64,000 bases of DNA from assembly GCA_015233155.1 (NCBI GenBank), contig JADFYG010000026.1:13255-77254 (forward strand). Direction: 5' to 3'. The stretch is from Candidatus Rifleibacteriota bacterium. GTDB lineage: Bacteria > Muiribacteriota > Ozemobacteria > Ozemobacterales > Ozemobacteraceae. The position numbers and the translations under genes are program-made. The notes under the pieces were generated by a model, which saw only the letters and a program-made list of their open reading frames with translations, had not been told where the DNA came from and did no database searches. Positions 1 through 7,241 of this stretch are shown here, piece after piece (the first letter of the stretch is position 1; each line of letters opens with the position of its first letter).

Positions 1-1
1 G

Positions 2-223
2 CGTATTTTTTACGGATGTTCGAATTACCCGACATGCAAACTCACGACATGGGCAAAGCCGATCGGGGAACTTTGCCCGCAGTGCAAAGCGCCACTGGTA
101 ATTCATTCGACGAAGAAGCTGGGCGAGCACGTTAAGTGTTCCAGCAAGGAGTGTGGTTTCAAAAGATTCAATGATGGGCAGAGCGCCGCACAGACGACGT
201 CCGCGCCCGAGACACAAATCTAG
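2..223 (+). CDS. topA: DNA topoisomerase I, C-terminal zinc-ribbon end (partial)
   Basis: The reading frame is open from the window edge to TAG at 221-223, so only the last 73 residues are present. It reads FYGCSNYPTCKLTTW, then CPQC, then CSSKECGFKRF, which is the four-cysteine zinc-ribbon pattern found at the C terminus of bacterial type IA topoisomerase I. The family relaxes negative supercoils through a single-strand break; the zinc ribbons help bind single-stranded DNA. The identification is supported by the next gene: topA followed directly by trmFO is a conserved pair in Firmicutes and others. The gap to trmFO is 14 bp, so they are probably cotranscribed. The catalytic domain lies outside the window. 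Confidence 0.9.
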   Translation, partial: RIFYGCSNYPTCKLTTWAKPIGELCPQCKAPLVIHSTKKLGEHVKCSSKECGFKRFNDGQSAAQTTSAPETQI

Positions 224-237
224 GAGAGCATCAGATA

Positions 238-1644
238 ATGGCGAAAAAGACTCCACCACCCGCCGTCACCATAATCGGCGGAGGTCTCGCTGGAACCGAA
301 GCCACGTTTCAACTCATCCGTCGGGGAGTTCGTGTAAGGTTGTACGAGATGCGGGGGAAACTGGAAACGGGCGCTCATAAGTCAAATCTGCTTGGCGAAC
401 TCGTTTGCAGCAATTCGATGGGCAGTAATCTACCTGATCGCGCAAGCGGTTTAATAAAAGAAGAAATGCGGGCTTTGACATCTTATATACTTGATGTCGC
501 GTATAAATATCGAGTACCGGCCGGACAGGCCCTGGCCGTCGATCGTGACGCGTTTTCACGTGAAATAACACGTTTTATCCGCGGGCACAGCCTGGTCGAA
601 TACATAAACGAAGAAGCGACGTCATTTCCAACGGTGGAAGACGGAATGTGTATTCTTGCCACAGGCCCTCTGACATCACCAGGAATGCTTACGTTTCTTA
701 AAAATGAGTTCGGAATCGATCAACTGCATTTCTTCGACGCAATAGCACCAGTCGTTGAGGCTGAAAGCGTTGATTTGAGCAGGGCATTTCGAGCCAACCG
801 TTATGGTGATGACGGCGGCGATTATTTGAATTGCCCTATGTCGAAAGAAGAATATGAAGCTTTTGTTGCCGAGTTAGTGAAGGCTGAACGGATTCCATTG
901 CCTGAGTTTGAACTGGCTGCGAGGAAAAAGTTGTTCAGCGCGTGTCAGCCTGTTGAAGAAATAGCAGTTTCCGGCAATGACTCGTTGCGTTTCGGTCCAC
1001 TGAAACCTGTTGGATTGAATGATCCCGTTACAGGGCGACGGCCATGGGCTGTAGTTCAGCTACGACAAGACAACCTTCTTGGCAGCATGTATAACCTGGT
1101 CGGATTTCAGACCAATCTGAAACATGCCGAGCAGGAACGCGTTTTTCGCATGATTCCGGCGCTCGCGAATGCAAAATTTCTCCGGCTGGGACAAATGCAC
1201 AAGAACACATATCTGCAATCGCCAAAGCTTTTGACAGGCACCCTTCAGGTAAAAAACCGTCCAAACCTGTTTTTAGCCGGACAATTGACCGGTGTGGAAG
1301 GCTATACCGAATCGGCCGCAATGGGTCTTATCGCTGGTTTTAACGCCGCGCGTATCTCACTCGGGAAGTCGCCGGTGATACCTCCACCCGAAAGCATAAT
1401 GGGAGCATTGGTTCATTACATTACATTCGAAGGCCACAAACATTTCGCGCCTATGAACGCAAATTTCGGTTTGTTCGATGCCTTTCCGACGCCTGTTCTG
1501 AGCCATGATGCCGAACTGGAAATCGAGGGTTCCTCGAAAGACGATGAAAAAGGCAAGGGAAGCGGTGCAAGTGGCACCGATCGTCGTTCCCTGCTCATTG
1601 CCGCAGGAAGACGAGCATTCCGTCAATTTACCACCGACTTGTAA
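238..1644 (+). CDS. trmFO: Methylenetetrahydrofolate-tRNA-(uracil-5-)-methyltransferase TrmFO
   Basis: TrmFO is an FAD- and folate-dependent enzyme that makes m5U54 in the T loop of tRNA, using methylenetetrahydrofolate instead of SAM. The 468-aa protein has the usual family length. It opens with the FAD-binding Rossmann motif IIGGGLAGTEA (residues about 12-22), has the family SNSMGS stretch near residue 60, and carries a CQPVEEIA motif near residue 236, matching the catalytic-cysteine CxPVEE motif of the family. The C-terminal half has GQLTGVEGYTESAAMG, the second FAD-contact region. The ATG at 238 follows a GGAGAG ribosome binding site just after the topA stop. The gene ends before a strong bidirectional terminator. 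Here trmFO is separated from xerC by an 11-kb insert. Confidence 0.96.
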   Translation: MAKKTPPPAVTIIGGGLAGTEATFQLIRRGVRVRLYEMRGKLETGAHKSNLLGELVCSNSMGSNLPDRASGLIKEEMRALTSYILDVAYKYRVPAGQALAVDRDAFSREITRFIRGHSLVEYINEEATSFPTVEDGMCILATGPLTSPGMLTFLKNEFGIDQLHFFDAIAPVVEAESVDLSRAFRANRYGDDGGDYLNCPMSKEEYEAFVAELVKAERIPLPEFELAARKKLFSACQPVEEIAVSGNDSLRFGPLKPVGLNDPVTGRRPWAVVQLRQDNLLGSMYNLVGFQTNLKHAEQERVFRMIPALANAKFLRLGQMHKNTYLQSPKLLTGTLQVKNRPNLFLAGQLTGVEGYTESAAMGLIAGFNAARISLGKSPVIPPPESIMGALVHYITFEGHKHFAPMNANFGLFDAFPTPVLSHDAELEIEGSSKDDEKGKGSGASGTDRRSLLIAAGRRAFRQFTTDL

Positions 1645-1747
1645 CAATTCATTACGTATTGCACTGCACGTGGCGGATTACTGCTCTGGAAGCCTAATCC
1701 TCCCTACGCAGCTATGAACGAATTTTATGGGAAGTATATTCGCTGAG

Positions 1748-1796
1748 TCTAAAAGCACACCGGGGCGCATGTATCGCGCCCCGGTGTGCTTTTAGA
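1748..1796. terminator. Bidirectional intrinsic terminator between convergent genes
   Basis: A perfect 21-bp inverted repeat (arms 1748-1768 and 1776-1796) with a 7-base loop. The stem has a GC core and outer A/T runs (AAAA on one side, TTTT on the other), so it can act as a terminator in both directions. It sits between the ends of trmFO (+) and the Ig-repeat lipoprotein gene (-). Confidence 0.88.
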
Positions 1797-1801
1797 CGGT
1801 A

Positions 1802-4800
1802 TTACCAGTAACCTGTGCGTATGCACTGAATACGGTTATTGCCCTTTTCTACAATGAACAGGTAGTTGTCGAAGCAATAGATTCCTCTCGGGGCGTTGAA
1901 TTCTCCGAATCCGTTGCCTGAACCGCCCCCCGGTTTTCCGAAAGTCATCAGGGAGTTGCCGGTGTTCTTATCGAACACCCCTATTGTATTATTAGCGGTA
2001 TTGGAAACGAAAATCCAGGATTTGTTGGAGGTGTCCGCAAAAGCGACATCGTGGGGGTCTGGCGCCGACCATTCTCTTGAATAGCTCAGATTTTTGTCCA
2101 GTTTTACTATCCGGTTTTGACCGGTATCACATACATATACATAGTCGGTGTTATCAGCCGCGGATTTGTTCACACGAATACCGCATGGATTGAGGAAGTT
2201 TGGTGACCCCAGCGGATTCCCCGGATTCGATATTGTCTTGCCATTCGCCAGATCATTCCAAAGAATAAATTGGTCGACGCCATAAACTTCTCTGATTCTA
2301 TTGTTTCCGGTGTCCGCGAAATAGTAATAGAATTGATTCCCGGACTCGTAAATATCCATTGCTTGCGGAAGATGGAAATTATCACTAAGAGCATTCCCGT
2401 CTATACCGACACTCGCAACATCGCTCAAAGGTGTGGGGAAAGATGTCAGATCTCCGGTCGCGATGACCAATTGATGTGCATTGGTCTCAAGGAAACAAAA
2501 TGTCGCCACACTATTTGTAACTGCTATTCCGCTGATAAAATTCAGACTGGTCCCATAGCTGGCCGTAATTTGTCCCTGATAGTCCATACTGCCAAGAGTT
2601 CCAAATAATCTCCAGTAACTGATACCGTATGGGGCTGTTTCAGTAACAAGAAAACCGGGTTTTCCCCCTCCGACATACTCGATTGATTCCGGTAATCTAC
2701 CATCCGCATACATTACCGAGTCCCAGATGCGGACGGTGAAAGTAGCCTGAGATGCGATTCCCCAACTGTCCATGGCTTGAAATGTGATTGTTGCTATGCC
2801 ATGTGTAAACGTCGTTTTAAGCGGAAAAGTGGTTGTAGCAGGTCTGTCCTTCGGATCTGGTCCGCCTAGATCGTTCTGATTCTGGGCTGTGATAAACCAG
2901 GTAAAGCTGGAATTGGGAATCGAAGTGACGCCGCCGCCGTATTCATAATCGGTGGCTGAACCGACAAACGTGAGATAATCACTTGCGAATGCCATATATA
3001 TCGGGACACTGGCCGGGCCCATGGCATAAATCGAATTAGTACAAGTCGCGCTTGTGATATGCGGTTCCCGATCGATCAGAATTGGAATTTCTGAATAAGT
3101 AGCCATTCCGAGCATATCTTTTACTTCGAACCGAATTATGTGAGGTCCACTTCCGATTGTCGGTGAATTAAGTAAGAAGGTTGAACTCGAATAAAATGAT
3201 GTCCCACCACTCTGATCATTGACGGTTTGCTGGAAACGAATTCCGTCGCAGTACCAGCTCGTAGTCAGTATGTCGGCCGCGCCATTCGGATCAGCGAACG
3301 TGGCGCTGAATGACGCAAATCCATTGGTGTCAAAGCGCACCGCCGCGAAAGAAGCCACTCCGGCCTGGGTTTTAAACATAATGCCGGACCCAGTCGGGGA
3401 TGTAATGGCAACGGCTGAGGGCGAAGCGTTAATAAAAAGGGCTATGGATGCTGATCCTTCAAATCCGAATGTATCCGTGGCCTTCAGAATAATACTGTGA
3501 GTTCCCAAGGTCAGTAGCCCGGTGCCGGTCGTTTGGATAAATGATTTTGTGTTGGAAGCGAACGCCGTGGTGTTACTATCGATATACCAATTGAATCCTG
3601 AAGCCGAGATGGCATTTCCCAGAGTGTCTACGGCAGTCCCCTGGAAGGAAATCGGAGATCCGGTGTTGAACCCGGCAGGGACTACAGGCTGTGTAATCGT
3701 TACAATTGGAAGTCTTGCAGCATAGAACAAACGCGATGCGGTGCCGTATGCTCCGCGACTGTCATACGCCCACAACTCGAGAGTGCGTGTTCCGGTAAGC
3801 CATGAATATCCATTGTTTGGTCCAATTGTTGGGTTTGGCCCCGTAGCTACCTGAATTCGTGCTCCATTCGTCGCAACGAACCATCTGAGGGATGAATACG
3901 TCGAAATAAGACCTTCTTCCGGGTCTGACCCGGATCCCTGGAAGGTGAGATCCAGGGTCATGGGGAAATTTATCGACAGAGCAGCCGGAGATGCTATGGT
4001 CGCGGTTGGCGATGAATTGGGAGAAACTGTATATTTGAAAACGAGTGATGCGATGCCCTGAGCCGGTGCAGGTGTGTTGTCCAACGCCCACACACTGATA
4101 TAATTGTCGCCGTCAGGAAGCGTTGCAGTGGAGAAACTGGAGCCACTGGCGAGCCACGACCACGTCGCTCCGGTTCTTAACTGCCAGGAAAAATTGTTTG
4201 GCCCCATCAATGCCCCGTCTTCCGTGTCAGTTGCACTGGCCACGAAATTGACCATAGTACCTGCCGGGTTTGATGAACCGGAAGCCGGCGAAATCAAGCT
4301 GATCGATGGCGGGGTATTCATTACAATCGTTATCGAGGTGGAACCAAGGCCGTTGACGCTATCTCTGGCATTCAGGGTAACGATATTGTTGCCGCCCACA
4401 AAAGCGCTCGTGAAAAACGGCGAGTTTGTTCCGACTTTAACTCCTCCTATCAACCACGTAAGAGAGGCGGAAGGAATGATATCCTCGACATCGGTTGCAA
4501 TACCGGAAAGTATAACCTTGCTTCCGAGTGCGAAAGTTCTGTTTGCAGGCAACGGACCTGTGATCTGCACAGACGGCGGCGAATTGACTCGGAAAACAGA
4601 CATTGCGGTGGCGCTTCCAGCTGTATTAGATGCAGTAAAATAAACCGTGTAGGTTCCGGGAACAAATATTGGAAAGGCGAAATTTGCTCTTTCAATAGCC
4701 ATTTGATATTTGGGCTGCGGAGGAGCGGGCCAGGGATCGGAGAGAAACCATAAATAGGTACCCGGAAATGGAACTGGTTTTCCGTTTGCACTCGCCTGGC

Positions 4801-6157
4801 CCGTAAAGGAAATAGCTCCTTGTGCTACGAGACCTCCATTCTGTGGCACGAGGATGCTCACGGTCGGTGTGTCGCTGATCGGTGCTGTCGACGTAACGGA
4901 AACATCTCGGCTGACGACCGTAACATTGCCGACCTGGTCTGTTACCGCAAGAGAGATCGTCACTGATGCAGCAATATTAGGGGTCATCCAGATGTTTGTA
5001 TCACCAGTCGTTCCATAGGGGAGCGATCCGCCGGAAACGGACCAGGTATAGGTCAGCGGTCCGCCTTCGGGATCTCGCCCAACACCTGTCAGAGTAATCA
5101 TTGCGCCGGGAAGAACTTCGTTTGTCGAAGGAGCCGTTATTGCAACATCGACCGGGGGAGTGTCGGTCCCGGAGTTCGGAGTGCCGTAGGAAAGCATGAC
5201 CGAAGCCTTTCCGCTAAGCCCGGACGGATCACGTGCCACAAAAGTGACTGTGGCTTGCCCGTTTCCGAATGTAGGGGCAGTCCATTGGGCATACAGGCTT
5301 CCGGTGGCACCGGAAAAGAGCCCGGGATATCCGCCTGCCCATGTTTCGATCAGCAGATCGCCGTCCGGGTCAGTGGCCGATGCAGTCATATACGCGACTT
5401 CGCTGTTTGCGAGGATGAATTTAGATGCAGACATACTGACCAATGGGGCATGATTGGTATCGGATGTTTTTGGGAGAGTAATTTCTGTGGTTGTAGGATT
5501 ACTCATAGGACCGAACTTCGGAGTCAGAGACACCGATTGAAAGCCGCCGGCCTGAAGTATAACCGGATCAAAAGGGGTTCCGGATGGGGGTTCAGGCATG
5601 AGGGGGGACTCGTAGACGCCAGAAACCGTCGATGTAAAATTTGTCCCCCACATTTTCATGACCGCTCCCGTAATCGCATTTCCCGATGAATCGGTCAGAA
5701 CAAGCCGTGCTTTGCGATCTGCCAGGGCAAGATCAAGTGAGCCAGTCTGTTGTTCAGACAAATCAATGGTCAGAACGATAACACTTGAACATTGCTTGTA
5801 AACTTTGTTTCCGACATGTATTTCGGCTATTACGCGATGGGACCCCATAGGTAATCCGGAAAGACTGAATGATCCATCTGCCGCTGACCGGGTCCTATAT
5901 TTGATGGGATCTAATTCGAGATAGACGTCAGCGCCGGATTCCTTGATCACTGCTGCAATGAGAGATGCGTCAGGCAACCGTTCGGAACCGAGGGGGCCTG
6001 AAGCAGTCACAGCGCCCGTGATTCGTCCCTGGACGATAGGAGCAATAAAAGTATCGTTTCCGCTCCCGCCCCCGCCGCCGCACCCAAAAAAGGACCAGAT
6101 TCCCAAAAGACTGAACATCAAGACCCAGAATCCAGCGGTGCGGCTCAAACGCGGCAT
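1802..6157 (-). CDS. Large Ig-like/PKD-repeat lipoprotein with C-terminal NHL propeller
   Basis: A 1451-aa predicted surface protein. The N terminus has a charged start, a hydrophobic stretch and a lipobox-like FFGC around residues 23-26 followed by a glycine run, so it is probably a lipoprotein. Residues from about 40 to 150 resemble a carboxypeptidase-regulatory/CNA-B-like beta domain. At least eight Ig-like units follow, each opening with a pattern like PPSVxITxP and containing an SATDPDGD-like or GxxxDxEGG-like turn. The last 250 residues carry NHL-type repeats: YYFADTGNNRI, VYVCDTGQNRIV, IFVSNTANNTIG and LFIVEKGNNRIQ, which normally form a beta propeller. Function is unknown; adhesion or binding at the cell surface is a reasonable inference. 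A consensus promoter lies 38-66 bp upstream and a GAGGGGG site precedes the ATG. It is transcribed separately from the lux-like operon. Confidence 0.85.
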   Translation of the reverse strand: MPRLSRTAGFWVLMFSLLGIWSFFGCGGGGGSGNDTFIAPIVQGRITGAVTASGPLGSERLPDASLIAAVIKESGADVYLELDPIKYRTRSAADGSFSLSGLPMGSHRVIAEIHVGNKVYKQCSSVIVLTIDLSEQQTGSLDLALADRKARLVLTDSSGNAITGAVMKMWGTNFTSTVSGVYESPLMPEPPSGTPFDPVILQAGGFQSVSLTPKFGPMSNPTTTEITLPKTSDTNHAPLVSMSASKFILANSEVAYMTASATDPDGDLLIETWAGGYPGLFSGATGSLYAQWTAPTFGNGQATVTFVARDPSGLSGKASVMLSYGTPNSGTDTPPVDVAITAPSTNEVLPGAMITLTGVGRDPEGGPLTYTWSVSGGSLPYGTTGDTNIWMTPNIAASVTISLAVTDQVGNVTVVSRDVSVTSTAPISDTPTVSILVPQNGGLVAQGAISFTGQASANGKPVPFPGTYLWFLSDPWPAPPQPKYQMAIERANFAFPIFVPGTYTVYFTASNTAGSATAMSVFRVNSPPSVQITGPLPANRTFALGSKVILSGIATDVEDIIPSASLTWLIGGVKVGTNSPFFTSAFVGGNNIVTLNARDSVNGLGSTSITIVMNTPPSISLISPASGSSNPAGTMVNFVASATDTEDGALMGPNNFSWQLRTGATWSWLASGSSFSTATLPDGDNYISVWALDNTPAPAQGIASLVFKYTVSPNSSPTATIASPAALSINFPMTLDLTFQGSGSDPEEGLISTYSSLRWFVATNGARIQVATGPNPTIGPNNGYSWLTGTRTLELWAYDSRGAYGTASRLFYAARLPIVTITQPVVPAGFNTGSPISFQGTAVDTLGNAISASGFNWYIDSNTTAFASNTKSFIQTTGTGLLTLGTHSIILKATDTFGFEGSASIALFINASPSAVAITSPTGSGIMFKTQAGVASFAAVRFDTNGFASFSATFADPNGAADILTTSWYCDGIRFQQTVNDQSGGTSFYSSSTFLLNSPTIGSGPHIIRFEVKDMLGMATYSEIPILIDREPHITSATCTNSIYAMGPASVPIYMAFASDYLTFVGSATDYEYGGGVTSIPNSSFTWFITAQNQNDLGGPDPKDRPATTTFPLKTTFTHGIATITFQAMDSWGIASQATFTVRIWDSVMYADGRLPESIEYVGGGKPGFLVTETAPYGISYWRLFGTLGSMDYQGQITASYGTSLNFISGIAVTNSVATFCFLETNAHQLVIATGDLTSFPTPLSDVASVGIDGNALSDNFHLPQAMDIYESGNQFYYYFADTGNNRIREVYGVDQFILWNDLANGKTISNPGNPLGSPNFLNPCGIRVNKSAADNTDYVYVCDTGQNRIVKLDKNLSYSREWSAPDPHDVAFADTSNKSWIFVSNTANNTIGVFDKNTGNSLMTFGKPGGGSGNGFGEFNAPRGIYCFDNYLFIVEKGNNRIQCIRTGYW

Positions 6158-6194
6158 ACGTTCCCCCTCAGCAAAGTGTGGATGACTGAGAGGT

Positions 6195-6223
6195 ATTATC
6201 TACTATCACCGGACAGGTGTCAA
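6195..6223 (-). promoter_or_regulatory. Housekeeping (sigma-70 type) promoter for the Ig-repeat lipoprotein
   Basis: On the minus strand TTGACA (6218-6223) and GATAAT (6195-6200) are separated by exactly 17 bp, which is a near-perfect consensus. The predicted start is about 30 bp before the ATG at 6157, leaving room for the GAGGGGG ribosome binding site. Confidence 0.75.
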
Positions 6224-6235
6224 TGGGGAAACAAG

Positions 6236-6255
6236 GCTCTAAGTCACTTTAGAGC
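6236..6255 (-). terminator. Possible weak terminator at the end of the lux-like operon
   Basis: A perfect 7-bp stem (GCTCTAA/TTAGAGC) with a 6-base loop, followed on the minus strand by CTTGTTT. It lies downstream of the last gene of the acyl-activation operon and just before the promoter of the next gene. The stem is short and the T tract broken, so this is a modest call. Confidence 0.35.
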
Positions 6256-6257
6256 AA

Positions 6258-6363
6258 CCTGCAAAATTACAATATTATTTTGTGCGCCGGGGGCGATTCA
6301 CGAATAACCCGTTTACAAGCGAAGCTGCCTCGTCCCTACGTCATATCGTGAATATTGCGGGAA
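6258..6363. repeat. Dispersed repeat with inverted ends, copy A
   Basis: A 106-bp element that begins CCTGCAAAATTA and ends GTGAATATTGCGGGAA. The element at 25577-25678 has the same first 12 bases, almost the same last 16 bases, and nearly the same length (102 bp). The two ends are imperfect inverted repeats of each other (CCTGCAAAAT against ATATTGCRGG). The middle is divergent, sharing only a CTCGTCC stretch. It lies in the intergenic space between two minus-strand genes. Confidence 0.5.
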
Positions 6364-6422
6364 CCTCTCTGAACTATTTTTTGGTATCCTGATTTCTGAT
6401 GTTTATGCGCGGGTAATGCTCA

Positions 6423-7214
6423 TCAGATAAGCCTTGCAAGAGACGCGACAACGAGCTCGTGTGTTAGAAGAGCGTCAAAAAACATTGCGAAAAGACCTTC
6501 GTGCATAACCTTTTCGAATGGGGCAGGGGACTCTTTGAAGAATCCCTCTACGATTGCTTGTCCGTGACGAGTTTGTTCGATCCCGACGGATCCCATTTTG
6601 TCGATTACGGTTGCCCCGCGTGCATACCAGGATACGAGCCAGCACGCAACTACAAGAGCCCCTGTTCCACGAATTAATCCATTATGGACGAACCATTCGG
6701 AATCGGCTAGGCGGTTTCGCAAAAAACCTTCAAAACACGCGTAAATAGATGCATCGTCTACTGCAAGTTTGGCAGCGCGGACGTCTGCTACCGGGACTTC
6801 TCGCCCAAGCGAAGGAGATAAAAATTCGCCCCATCCGAGTGCGAGCCGAAGAATTGAAGTAATTACGGAAATTGCGCCAGGTTTGGGACTCTGTCTTGGG
6901 CCTTCCAGAGACGCCAAAAAAATCGCACCGAGAAGACGACCCTTTAGATTGTCCCCGGCAGGTATTCCAGAGGAAAGCACTGCAAGTGTTTCTTCGTAGG
7001 AACATGGTGCACGCTTCTCCGCAAATGCGGTCATCCATTCTCGTGTGCGAATAAATATTCCGAACACCTTTTCCCGAAAACCAAAACCCGGAACCGTTTC
7101 GCCAAGAAGGCGGATCCAATCCGCCTTCAATGCCTCGCACTCGTTTTGTGGCAACTCAGAAAAAGGCGTCGTCGGCGGATACCTCGGATCGCTTTCCTTA
7201 GCTCCATTTAACAT
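6423..7214 (-). CDS. Unknown protein, last gene of the LuxC/LuxE-type operon
   Basis: A 263-aa protein I do not recognise. It looks mostly alpha-helical and soluble, with one hydrophobic stretch (GTGALVVACWLVSWYARGA, about residues 188-206) and no signal peptide or obvious catalytic motif. The ATG at 7214 is preceded by a clear GGAGG site. The gene starts 27 bp after the LuxC-PaaK fusion, so it belongs to the same transcript. The context suggests a role linked to fatty-acyl activation or reduction, for instance as a partner or acyl-handling protein, but nothing in the sequence shows that directly. Confidence 0.7.
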   Translation of the reverse strand: MLNGAKESDPRYPPTTPFSELPQNECEALKADWIRLLGETVPGFGFREKVFGIFIRTREWMTAFAEKRAPCSYEETLAVLSSGIPAGDNLKGRLLGAIFLASLEGPRQSPKPGAISVITSILRLALGWGEFLSPSLGREVPVADVRAAKLAVDDASIYACFEGFLRNRLADSEWFVHNGLIRGTGALVVACWLVSWYARGATVIDKMGSVGIEQTRHGQAIVEGFFKESPAPFEKVMHEGLFAMFFDALLTHELVVASLARLI

Positions 7215-7241
7215 GTGGACCTCCGCCCTATTATGTAAATC

